Positions 1 through 5,753 of a DNA stretch of 5,816 nucleotides are shown here, piece after piece. Below the pieces are notes generated by a model. The model was not told the origin of the DNA and searched no databases. It worked only from the letters and a program-made list of their open reading frames with translations. The translations under genes and the position numbers were made by a program. The DNA is from Candidatus Kuenenia stuttgartensis (lineage in GTDB: Bacteria > Planctomycetota > Planctomycetia > Pirellulales > UBA1268). Numbering within the stretch: the first letter of the stretch is position 1; each line of letters starts with the position of its first letter. The DNA lies in the NCBI GenBank assembly GCA_945876515.1, contig CAMCPF010000212.1:1-5816 (forward strand). Direction: 5' to 3'.

Positions 1-701
1 CCGTGGGCCGCGTCGAAGGCGGCGTCTTGGCAGGCGTAGATGATGTCGAAGCCGGCCACCCAGGTGGTGACGGCGAGGCCCAGGATCGCGGTGGGCAGGA
101 GATCGATCGGGTCGCGAAGCAGTGTCTCACCCCGCAGCGCGATCCAGGCGGCCACCGGCGCGAGGCCGAGCGCGGCGCCGAGCCAAAGATGGGCCAGCGA
201 CGTGAACCGCTTGGCGAACGAGTAGCCGAGGAGCCAGGCCAGCACCGGCACCGAGAGCACGAGCGGCAGCCAGTTGGGCAGGAACAGGAGCGTGGCCGCC
301 ACGAACGCCGCCGCGGAGCCGATGACGAGCCCGAGCACCTCGCCCGTGCCCACGGCGCCCCGCGGCAGGTGACGCGAAGCCGTGCGCGGGTTCTCCGCAT
401 CGATCGCTCGGTCCACGAGCCGGTTGAAGGCCATCGCCGCGGTGCGGGCCGCGACCATGCAGGCCAGGATCCCAAGCACCGGTTTTGCGAGCGACCACGG
501 CTCGGCAAGCGACCAGCGGCCGTCGCCCCCGAAGCGGATGGCGATCAGCGCCGCCATCACGGCGAAGGGCAGGGCGAAGATCGTGTGGCTGAAGCGGACG
601 AGTTCGAGGTAGGCCCGAAGCCGAGAGCCGCCGGGAGCCGGAACGGCACGTTCGGCGGGCGGGCGATCCGGCGCCGACATCGCTGGCGTCGTCGCGTTCA
701 T
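1..701 (-). CDS. UbiA-family polyprenyltransferase (MqnP/4-hydroxybenzoate polyprenyltransferase type), 3' end off window
   Basis: Integral membrane prenyltransferase that joins a polyprenyl diphosphate to an aromatic quinone precursor. I read 233 codons from ATG at 701; the C-terminus lies beyond the left edge. Seen: the first Asp-rich UbiA motif at residues 93-107 (N93, R94, D97, D101, N104, R106, T107), then R110 and P113, and the second-motif region GFDIIYACQD at 217-226 with F229 and D230. Hydrophobic stretches near 41-55, 75-91, 122-141, 145-160, 170-189 and 202-222 fit the multi-helix fold. The motif is the UbiA/MqnP form, not the NDYxD form of MenA. The start overlaps the UbiX stop as ATGA (701-698), indicating coupling. 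An ATG at 680 is an alternative, because the first 28 residues are unconserved and rich in A/T-ending codons. Inference: with UbiX and MenG beside it, the substrate is probably 1,4-dihydroxy-6-naphthoate of the futalosine menaquinone route; 4-hydroxybenzoate is the alternative. Confidence 0.9.
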   Translation of the reverse strand, partial: MNATTPAMSAPDRPPAERAVPAPGGSRLRAYLELVRFSHTIFALPFAVMAALIAIRFGGDGRWSLAEPWSLAKPVLGILACMVAARTAAMAFNRLVDRAIDAENPRTASRHLPRGAVGTGEVLGLVIGSAAAFVAATLLFLPNWLPLVLSVPVLAWLLGYSFAKRFTSLAHLWLGAALGLAPVAAWIALRGETLLRDPIDLLPTAILGLAVTTWVAGFDIIYACQDAAFDAAH

Positions 702-1309
702 GCTTCCGATCCCCAGCGGCGAACGAGCGAGTTGGCCACGCCGAGCTGGTCGCAGATCCGGGCCACGACGAAGTCCACGAGGTCGCTCACCGTGTCGGCC
801 CGGGCGTAGAAGCCGGGCGAGGCCGGCAGCACCACGGCCCCCGCCTCATGGATCGCCTGCATGTTCTTCAACTGCGGCAGCGAGAGGGGCGTCTCTCGGG
901 GAACGACCACGAGCTTTCGCCGCTCCTTGAGATGAACCTCGGCGGCCCGGTGGATCAGGTTTTCGCCCATCGCATGGGCCACCGCGGCCAGCGTGCTGCC
1001 GCTGCAGGGGCAGATCACCATGCCCGCGGTCAAAAACGACCCGCTGGCGATCGGGGCCATCAGATTCTTGTGATGGTGGTAGTGCAGCCGGCCGGCGGAG
1101 GGGGCGGGACGCCCCAACAGGTCGGCCACGTCGAACCGCTCGAGATCGACCCGGTGGCCGAGTTCCTCTTGGATCACCGCCTGCCCCGACGGGCTCACCG
1201 ACAGGTGCACCTCGTGGCCAGCGGCGAGCACCACCTCCAGCAGGCGAGCGCCATACGGAGCGCCCGAGGCGCCCGTGATCGCGATCACGAGAGGCGACTG
1301 GTCAGGCAT
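698..1309 (-). CDS. ubiX: UbiX-type flavin prenyltransferase (UbiX/Pad1 family)
   Basis: Makes prenylated FMN from reduced FMN and dimethylallyl phosphate, the cofactor that UbiD-type decarboxylases need; cytoplasmic. The 203-residue product has the usual family length. Seen: the N-terminal flavin-binding motif ITGASGAPYG (11-20), the SVSPSGQ segment (37-43), CPCSGSTLAA (100-109), NLIHRAAEVHLKERR (117-131) and the conserved RETPLSL (138-144). I chose ATG at 1309, which sits about 8 nt after a GGGG-rich stretch and only just upstream of the conserved core. A GTG at 1321 would add four residues. The start overlaps the methyltransferase end by 8 nt (1302-1309) and the stop overlaps the next ATG, so this is the middle gene of a coupled operon. 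No ubiD is in view. In Streptomyces the UbiX-like gene of the futalosine pathway is called mqnM; that role is inferred here from the neighbours. Confidence 0.95.
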   Translation of the reverse strand: MPDQSPLVIAITGASGAPYGARLLEVVLAAGHEVHLSVSPSGQAVIQEELGHRVDLERFDVADLLGRPAPSAGRLHYHHHKNLMAPIASGSFLTAGMVICPCSGSTLAAVAHAMGENLIHRAAEVHLKERRKLVVVPRETPLSLPQLKNMQAIHEAGAVVLPASPGFYARADTVSDLVDFVVARICDQLGVANSLVRRWGSEA

Positions 1310-2024
1310 GGCCCGCCCCACCGGCCACCCGCGTGGCGATCGTCAGGGTGGCGATCCCGAACGTGAGCGGAATCATTTCGACGGCCTCGTAGCCGGCGGC
1401 CCGCACGAGTTTGGCCAGACGCTCGCCCGACGGAAACTCCTCCACCGACTGGTTCAAGTAGGTGTAGGCATCCGAGCCGTTGCGGGCCACGGCGTTGCCC
1501 AGCCGCGGCAAGACGTTGCGGAAGTACCAGAGGTAGCCCGTGCGGATCGCCACCGACTTGGGCAGCGAAAACTCGAGGATCGCGAGCTTGCCGCCCGGCT
1601 TCGTGACCCGCGCCATCTCGGCGAGGCCCCGCGACGTGTCGGCGATGTTCCTGAGGCCGAAGGCGACGGTGACCAGATCGAAGTCGGCGGTGGCGAAGGG
1701 CAGCCGCATCGCGTCGGCCTCCACCCACTCGATCGTGCGGCCGGCCTTGGCCGCCTTGACCTCGCCCCGGTCGAGCATCGGCCGGCAGAAGTCGCTGGCC
1801 ACGATCCGCACGCCGGGCGCGGCCTTGGCGGCGTAGGCGAGCGCGAGGTCGCCGGTGCCACAGCAGACGTCGAGGATCCCGCCCGACTCCGGCGGCGGCG
1901 CCCGGCGGACGGTGGTGCGCCGCCAGAGCACGTCGATCCCGCCGGAGAGCAGCCGGTTGACCAGGTCGTACCGCGGGGCGATCTCGGCAAACATGCCCCG
2001 CACCCGCTCGCCGCTCTTGTCCAC
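1302..2024 (-). CDS. menG: Demethylmenaquinone methyltransferase (MenG/UbiE family)
   Basis: SAM-dependent C-methyltransferase for the last ring methylation of menaquinone (UbiE also acts on a ubiquinone precursor). Numbered from GTG at 2024 (240 aa): MFAEIAPRYD (11-20), SAM motif I ILDVCCGTGD (50-59), DFCRPML (78-84), the UbiE signature AFGLRN (121-126), LEFS (150-153), and the C-terminal YTYLNQS (187-193). The frame stays open to an ATG at 2156, which would give 284 aa. I prefer 2024 for two reasons: conserved sequence begins at once there and the length then matches typical MenG (about 233-250 aa), and the 44 extra codons have about a quarter A/T-ending codons (CGA three times, AGA, ATA) against almost none in the body. 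GTG at 2105 and 2099 are other options. No well-spaced Shine-Dalgarno is visible at 2024. First gene of the minus-strand operon, overlapping ubiX by 8 nt. Function is confident; the start is not. Confidence 0.93.
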   Translation of the reverse strand: MDKSGERVRGMFAEIAPRYDLVNRLLSGGIDVLWRRTTVRRAPPPESGGILDVCCGTGDLALAYAAKAAPGVRIVASDFCRPMLDRGEVKAAKAGRTIEWVEADAMRLPFATADFDLVTVAFGLRNIADTSRGLAEMARVTKPGGKLAILEFSLPKSVAIRTGYLWYFRNVLPRLGNAVARNGSDAYTYLNQSVEEFPSGERLAKLVRAAGYEAVEMIPLTFGIATLTIATRVAGGAGHA

Positions 2025-2025
2025 C

Positions 2026-2042
2026 CCCGCCGTGTCGGCGGG
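2026..2042. repeat. Perfect 7-bp inverted repeat upstream of menG start
   Basis: CCCGCCG, a TGT spacer, then CGGCGGG. It lies one base upstream of the preferred menG GTG on the minus strand and overlaps a 12-bp palindrome GGCGGGCCCGCC at 2037-2048. In a menG transcript it could fold directly before the start codon and limit translation, or it could be a binding site. GC-rich palindromes arise easily by chance in this base composition. Confidence 0.4.
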
Positions 2043-2121
2043 CCCGCCATGGTCGGCCGGAGGCGGATCTCCTATCGTGGCAGCTCGGTCGGCGATCACG
2101 GGCACTGCTCTCGTGGTGGAT

Positions 2122-2141
2122 GCCGGCCGCAGCGGGCCGGC
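2122..2141. repeat. Perfect 7-bp inverted repeat upstream of the comB-like gene
   Basis: GCCGGCC, a 6-base spacer GCAGCG, then GGCCGGC, ending 13 bases before the ATG at 2155. Position and symmetry fit an operator or a hairpin in the leader. No matching copy of this exact arm occurs at the menG-side repeat, so one regulator binding both sites is not supported. Confidence 0.4.
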
Positions 2142-2154
2142 TCGGATTCGCGAC

Positions 2155-2907
2155 ATGCGTTGGCAGTGCCACGAACTCTTTCATCGTATGCCGCCGGGGG
2201 CCTCTCCGGGAGGGATCGCCGTCGTGATCGACGTCCTGCGGGCCTCGACCACGATCGCCACGGCCCTGGCCCACGGGGCGGCCCTCGTCCTGCCCCGCCG
2301 CTCGATCGACGAGGCCCGGGCCACCGCGGCGGCCTGGGCCGGGGCCTTGCTCGGGGGCGAGCGGGGGGGCGTGAAGATCGGCGGCTTCGATCTGGGCAAC
2401 TCGCCGGCCGAGTACACGGCCGACCGCGTCGCCGGAAAGCCCGTCGTGATCACGACCACCAACGGCACCGCGGCGCTGGCCGCCTGCCATGACGCCGCCG
2501 AGGTGCTCGTGGGCGCGATCGTGAACCGCGCGGCCGTGGCGGCGACGGCCCGCCGGCTGGCCGTCGAGCGCGGCTGTGACGCGATCCATCTGGTCTGCGC
2601 CGGCACCGACGGCCATGTGACCGAGGAGGACGTGCTCGCGGCCGGCGCCATGCTCGACGCCGCCGGCCACGACGACGAGCTCGACGCCGCGGCCTGCGCG
2701 GCCCGCGACCGCTTTCGAAGTCTCGTCGCGGTCGGCCGCGTTGGATTGGAGGAGCGGATCGCCGCCGCCTTCCGCACCTGCCGTGGCGGTGAGAATCTGA
2801 TCGCGCTCGGTATGGAGGCCGACCTCGCGTTGGCCGCCGCCATCGACTCACTCGCCGTTGTGCCCCGCCTCGACCGTGAGGCCGAGGCGCTTGTCGCGGC
2901 GTCGTGA
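2155..2907 (+). CDS. comB: ComB-like 2-phosphosulfolactate phosphatase
   Basis: ComB family: in methanogens it hydrolyses 2-phosphosulfolactate to sulfolactate and phosphate during coenzyme M synthesis, using Mg2+. The product is 250 aa, the usual size. Seen: AVVIDVLRASTTIATAL (22-38), SIDEAR (50-55), LLGGERGG (65-72), GFDLGNSPAEY (77-87), TTTNGT (100-105), GAIVN (120-124) and VCAGT (147-151) followed by EED (157-159). These are the family's conserved blocks in order. ATG at 2155 gives the usual short lead before the IDVLRA block. A GTG at 2077 lies in frame with GGAGG at 2059-2063 and would add 26 residues; ATG at 2188 would cut into the family's start. No Shine-Dalgarno precedes 2155. No other coenzyme M genes are nearby, so the substrate in this organism is unproven; sulfolactate metabolism or another phosphoester is possible. 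Confidence 0.92.
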   Translation: MRWQCHELFHRMPPGASPGGIAVVIDVLRASTTIATALAHGAALVLPRRSIDEARATAAAWAGALLGGERGGVKIGGFDLGNSPAEYTADRVAGKPVVITTTNGTAALAACHDAAEVLVGAIVNRAAVAATARRLAVERGCDAIHLVCAGTDGHVTEEDVLAAGAMLDAAGHDDELDAAACAARDRFRSLVAVGRVGLEERIAAAFRTCRGGENLIALGMEADLALAAAIDSLAVVPRLDREAEALVAAS

Positions 2908-2911
2908 ACCG

Positions 2912-2938
2912 CCCCTGCCGGGCCGCTGCCCGTCGGGG
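2912..2938. other. Imperfect hairpin between comB-like gene and glyS
   Basis: An inner stem CGGGC/GCCCG (2919-2923 with 2928-2932, loop CGCT) is extended, across a small internal loop, by CCCC (2912-2915) pairing with GGGG (2935-2938). It begins four bases after the comB-like stop. No T-run follows on the plus strand, so it is at best a weak terminator; it may instead be part of the glyS upstream region. Confidence 0.3.
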
Positions 2939-2944
2939 TAGACT
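2915..2944 (+). promoter_or_regulatory. Possible promoter for glyS
   Basis: TAGACT at 2939-2944 matches four of six bases of the TATAAT -10 box and is a local break in otherwise G/C-rich sequence, 37 bases before the glyS ATG. The best -35 at 18-bp spacing is CTGCCG (2915-2920), matching only three of six. Placed by inspection only. Confidence 0.3.
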
Positions 2945-2981
2945 CCTCGCTTCTTCCGACCGCGATTCCCCCCGAGCCGTC

Positions 2982-4631
2982 ATGCAACACCCAAACGACC
3001 AGTCCCGGATGGACAAGATCGTGTCGCTCGCCAAGCGGCGCGGATTCATCTTCCAGTCGAGCGAGATCTACGGCGGCCTAAACGGCTTCTGGGACTACGG
3101 CCCCCTCGGCGTGGCCTTGAAGCGAAACCTCAAGGACGCCTGGTGGCACGACATGGTCGCCGGCCACGACGAGCTGGCCACGGTCGCCGGCGCTCCGAGC
3201 CCCTACGAGATGGCCGGCCTCGACTGCACGATCATCATGCACCCGCAGGTCTGGAAGTGTTCCGGGCACTTCGACCTATTTCACGACTGGATGATCGACT
3301 GCCGGGAGTCGAAGAAGCGGTATCGCTACGACCACCTCACCGGCCGCTGGGCCGCCCACCGCGGCAAGAAGCTATTCGTCACCACCGACGCCTCGGGTGA
3401 CGACGTGCCCGTGGAGCTCACCGCCCGGGCCCAGAAGAGTTTTGGATTGCGGGCCAAGCAGGTGGAGGAGATCGAGTGGGCCGGCGAGCCCGAGCCGCTG
3501 GCCGCCGCAATCGCCGCCGGCCGGGCGAATCTGGCCGACACGCTCGGGCCCGACGCCGCCGCCCCCGGCACGCTCACCGAGCCCCGCGAGTTCAACCTGA
3601 TGTTCGAGACGCGGATCGGTGCGATCGCCACGGGCGACGCCGACGACCGCGCCTTCCTCCGGCCGGAGACCGCCCAGGGGATCTTCGTCAACTTCAAGAA
3701 CGTGTGCGACACCTCGCGGGTGCGGGTGCCCTTCGGGATCGCCCAGATCGGCAAGAGCTTCCGCAACGAGATCACGCCCCGGAACTTCACCTTCCGGTCC
3801 CGCGAGTTCGAGCAGATGGAGATCGAGTTTTTCTGCCGGCCGGCCGAGTCGGCCGACTGGTATCGCTACTGGCGCGACCGCCGCTGGAAGTGGTACCTCG
3901 ACCTGGGCCTCACCGCGGGCAAGCTCCAGCTGCGGGAGCACCACGCCGACGAGCTCTCGCACTACTCCGTGGGCACGGCCGACATCGAATACGCCTTTCC
4001 GTTCCTGGCCGAGGGGGAGTTCGGCGAGTTGGAGGGCATCGCCCATCGCGGCGACTTCGACCTCCGCAGCCACATGGAGGGCAAGCTCGTCCGCCAGGAC
4101 GGCGAGCTCGTGGTGGAGAAGGGCGCCGACGGCAAGCCCCGCCACCGCGGCAGCGGCAAGGACCTCTCCTACTTCGACGACGTCACGCGGGAGCGGTATG
4201 TGCCGCACGTGATCGAACCGTCGGCGGGCGCTGACCGGGCCGTGCTGGCCTTCCTCTGCGACGCCTACCACGAGGACGAGGTGCCCGACGAGGACGGCAA
4301 GCCCCGGAGCCGCACCGTGATGAAGCTCCACCCGCGGCTCGCCCCGGTGAAGGCGGCCATCCTGCCGCTGGTGAAGAAGGACGGGATGCCGGAGGTCGCG
4401 ATCGACCTCTACCGGCAACTCAAGCGGCACATGGCCTGCCAATACGACGAGAAGGGCTCCGTGGGCCGCCGCTACGCCCGGCAGGACGAGGCGGGCACGC
4501 CCTGGTGCCTGACGATCGACGGCCAGACGCTCACCGACCAGACCATCACGCTCCGCGACCGCGACTCGCTCGTGCAGGAGCGAGTGCCGCTCGACGAGGT
4601 GGTGGACCGGCTGCGGGACCGGCTGGCATGA
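2982..4631 (+). CDS. glyS: Glycyl-tRNA synthetase, single-chain dimeric type (class II)
   Basis: Charges tRNA-Gly with glycine using ATP. This is the one-polypeptide (alpha2, GlyQS) form found in archaea, eukaryotes and many bacteria, not the separate glyQ/glyS alpha-beta form. It is 549 aa. Seen: the N-terminal block RRGFIFQSSEIYGGLNGFWD (19-38), DYGPLG (38-43), SGHFDLFHD (94-102), RPETAQGIFVNF (227-238), class II motif 2 FRNEI (260-264) with REFEQMEIEFF (274-284), and motif 3 EPSAGADR (412-419). An anticodon-binding domain of the usual HGTP type fills about 447-549, from MKLHPRLAPVKAAILPL on. ATG at 2982 is chosen because it lies shortly before the conserved start; ATG at 3009 is possible. 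Open frame upstream to 2904 would overlap the previous gene and has no support. No clear Shine-Dalgarno. Its stop overlaps the next ATG. No key motif appears missing. Confidence 0.97.
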   Translation: MQHPNDQSRMDKIVSLAKRRGFIFQSSEIYGGLNGFWDYGPLGVALKRNLKDAWWHDMVAGHDELATVAGAPSPYEMAGLDCTIIMHPQVWKCSGHFDLFHDWMIDCRESKKRYRYDHLTGRWAAHRGKKLFVTTDASGDDVPVELTARAQKSFGLRAKQVEEIEWAGEPEPLAAAIAAGRANLADTLGPDAAAPGTLTEPREFNLMFETRIGAIATGDADDRAFLRPETAQGIFVNFKNVCDTSRVRVPFGIAQIGKSFRNEITPRNFTFRSREFEQMEIEFFCRPAESADWYRYWRDRRWKWYLDLGLTAGKLQLREHHADELSHYSVGTADIEYAFPFLAEGEFGELEGIAHRGDFDLRSHMEGKLVRQDGELVVEKGADGKPRHRGSGKDLSYFDDVTRERYVPHVIEPSAGADRAVLAFLCDAYHEDEVPDEDGKPRSRTVMKLHPRLAPVKAAILPLVKKDGMPEVAIDLYRQLKRHMACQYDEKGSVGRRYARQDEAGTPWCLTIDGQTLTDQTITLRDRDSLVQERVPLDEVVDRLRDRLA

Positions 4632-5458
4632 TCCCCTCCATTGCCACCGTCTGCAGTCTTCAGACCCCGCTTGAGAACGTGCTCGAGGACTACGCCGCCG
4701 GCCACGTCGAGTCGATCGACCTCTGGCTCGGGCAGGCCGATGCCTATCTCAAGGAGCGGTCGGTGGCGGCGCTTCGCGAGGCGCTCGCCGGCCACGGCAT
4801 CGCGGCCTTGGCGGCGAGTTTTCAGGGCGGCCTCTTGACCAGTCAGGGCGAAGCCCGCGTTGAGCACTGGAAGACGTTCGAGGGTCGGCTCGCCCTCTGT
4901 CGCGACCTTTCCGTCCCGGTGCTCGTGGTCGCCGGCGACGCCTTCGGGCCGCTCGGGCCGCAGGATCTCGGCCGGCTCTCGCTGAGCCTGGCCGAAGCGG
5001 CCAAACGGGCGGCGGATGCGGGCGTGAAACTGGCGCTCGAGTTCGACGCCCGGGCGAGCTTCCCCAACAATCTCCAGTCGGCAGTGGCCCTGGTCGAAGA
5101 GGTCGGCAGCTCGAGCCTGGGCGTGTGCCTCGACTGGTTTCAGTGGACGGTCGGCCCGAGCAAGCCGCTGGACCTCTGGCTCTTGTCGCGGGAGAACCTG
5201 GCCCACGTGCAGCTCTCCGACATCGCCGACGTGCCCCGCGAGATGGCCAGCGACGCCGATCGGATCCTGCCCGGGGAGGGCTCGTCGCCGGTGGATGACC
5301 TCGTGCGCCGGCTCGGCGAGATCGGCTACGCGGGGGCCGTCGCCGTCGAGCTCATGAATCCGCAGCTCTGGGGAGTGCCCCCGCGGCAGTTCGGCGAGAT
5401 CGCGATCACGGCCTTGCGCAAGTCGCTCGGGCAAGCCGAGATGGGAAGTCGTGGGTAA
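4628..5458 (+). CDS. Sugar phosphate isomerase/epimerase-like TIM-barrel protein (xylose isomerase-like, AP endonuclease 2 fold)
   Basis: A 276-aa protein of the xylose isomerase-like TIM-barrel superfamily. These are usually metal-dependent isomerases, epimerases or dehydratases of sugars and inositols; the substrate cannot be read from sequence. Likely metal ligands are E138 (in LALEFDA), D169 (in VCLDWFQW), H193 (in AHVQLSD) and E241 (in VAVELMNP). The family's ILPGEG segment is followed by a helix and GYAGAVAVEL, as is common before the last Glu ligand. No signal peptide is visible, so it is probably cytoplasmic. ATG at 4628 overlaps the glyS stop as ATGA (4628-4631), with no separate Shine-Dalgarno, so translation is probably coupled to glyS. 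The open frame continues upstream inside glyS to 4505, but that part is out-of-frame shadow sequence. The fold assignment is firm; the function and its link to glycine charging are unknown. Confidence 0.88.
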   Translation: MIPSIATVCSLQTPLENVLEDYAAGHVESIDLWLGQADAYLKERSVAALREALAGHGIAALAASFQGGLLTSQGEARVEHWKTFEGRLALCRDLSVPVLVVAGDAFGPLGPQDLGRLSLSLAEAAKRAADAGVKLALEFDARASFPNNLQSAVALVEEVGSSSLGVCLDWFQWTVGPSKPLDLWLLSRENLAHVQLSDIADVPREMASDADRILPGEGSSPVDDLVRRLGEIGYAGAVAVELMNPQLWGVPPRQFGEIAITALRKSLGQAEMGSRG

Positions 5459-5481
5459 CGCGGGCCCGGGGTTGCCCATGC

Positions 5482-5576
5482 CCCTCGCTGGACGCTCACT
5501 TCGGCCCTCCAGGCCTCCGTTCACTGCGTGTCCGCTCGCTTCGGCATCCTGCCTGCGCTCGCTTCCACAGCTCGCT
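5482..5576. repeat. Patch of six degenerate octamer repeats (CGCTCGCT-like)
   Basis: Copies start at 5482 (CCCTCGCT), 5493 (CGCTCACT), 5518 (CGTTCACT), 5533 (CGCTCGCT), 5556 (CGCTCGCT) and 5569 (AGCTCGCT). Two copies extend to a near-identical 12-mer CGCTCRCTTCGG (5493 and 5533), and two share CGCTCGCTTC (5533 and 5556). Start-to-start spacing is irregular (11, 25, 15, 23, 13), so it is neither a CRISPR array nor a simple tandem repeat. It could be a copy of a dispersed intergenic repeat family, or decayed sequence. Confidence 0.55.
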
Positions 5577-5671
5577 CGAGGGCACGGGCCACCCCTCGCA
5601 GTCCAACGGTTGAGGTGGCAACAAACCCGATTCGTCCGCACAAACGCCGCGAGCCACAACGCGCACGAGCA

Positions 5672-5693
5672 CGGCCGCCCGGAGGTGCGGCCG
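5672..5693. other. GC-rich hairpin
   Basis: CGGCCGC (5672-5678) pairs perfectly with GCGGCCG (5687-5693) around an 8-base loop. No T-run on either side. It lies between the repeat patch and the tRNA-proximal hairpin; role unknown. Confidence 0.35.
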
Positions 5694-5712
5694 CCGGGCG
5701 GAGGCCCGGCAA

Positions 5713-5743
5713 GCCCGCCGGGGCCAGGGATGGCCCGGCGGGC
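5713..5743 (-). terminator. Hairpin downstream of the tRNA-Ser, possible terminator
   Basis: GCCCGCCGGGGCC (5713-5725) pairs with GGCCCGGCGGGC (5732-5743) with a single bulged G, a 12-bp stem around a 6-base loop. On the minus strand it follows the tRNA 3' end by 10 nt and a short GTTTTCTTGAC leader. The T-rich run lies before, not after, the stem in that direction, and only TT follows it, so it may be an RNA-processing boundary or a non-canonical terminator. Confidence 0.4.
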
Positions 5744-5753
5744 GTCAAGAAAA

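Larger units (their letters stand above)
2025..2154. promoter_or_regulatory. Probable divergent promoter/regulatory region between menG and the comB-like gene
   Basis: If menG starts at 2024 and the comB-like gene at 2155, this 130-bp stretch is the only place for both divergent promoters. It holds two perfect inverted repeats, listed separately, and a relatively A/T-rich centre near 2067-2079 with TATCGT (2073-2078, 4 of 6 to a plus-strand -10) but no clear -35. On the minus strand an ATAGGAGAT sequence (2075-2067) looks like a Shine-Dalgarno but has no in-frame start at a useful distance. The regulatory role is inferred from position and codon use. Confidence 0.45.
5459..5753. other. Intergenic stretch without a convincing gene
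   Basis: Between the TIM-barrel stop and the tRNA 3' end. It holds an octamer-repeat patch (5482-5576), a less G/C-rich section near 5615-5645, and two GC-rich hairpins (5672-5693 and 5713-5743). A minus-strand frame from a TTG at 5748 to 5521 (75 codons) runs through both hairpins and the repeats, has no recognisable motif and is not called. No clear T-tailed terminator follows the plus-strand operon. Confidence 0.7.

Noticed and set aside
3..809. Long plus-strand open frame (268 codons) opposite the prenyltransferase and ubiX
   Set aside because: It is antisense to two strongly conserved genes, is rich in Arg, Gly, Glu and Pro as G/C-rich shadows are, and has no recognisable motif.
1454..2050. 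ATG at 2050 with an upstream AGGAG (2072-2069 region) on the minus strand
   Set aside because: The frame differs from menG, the gap from AGGAG to ATG is about 18 nt, and the product is Arg/Ser/Pro/Ala-rich with no motif.
1285..2670. Minus-strand open frame of 461 codons crossing menG and the comB-like gene
   Set aside because: It overlaps menG in another frame and the comB-like gene in antisense; low-complexity composition typical of shadow frames.
3372..4442. Minus-strand open frame of 356 codons inside glyS
   Set aside because: Antisense to a fully conserved glycyl-tRNA synthetase; composition follows from the GC bias, with no domain signature.
5461..5490. GGGCCC/GGGG-CCCC pairings right after the TIM-barrel stop as a terminator
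   Set aside because: Stems are only 4 bp or self-palindromic with no loop, and no T-run follows.
5482..5576. CRISPR array interpretation of the octamer repeats
   Set aside because: Repeats are only about 8-12 bp, degenerate and irregularly spaced; no cas gene is nearby.
4472..5659. Minus-strand open frame of 395 codons opposite the TIM-barrel gene
   Set aside because: Antisense shadow that also runs through the repeat patch; the plus-strand protein has clear family motifs.
5521..5748. Small minus-strand frame (75 codons) just after the tRNA
   Set aside because: TTG start, runs through two hairpins and the octamer repeats, and shows no family resemblance.
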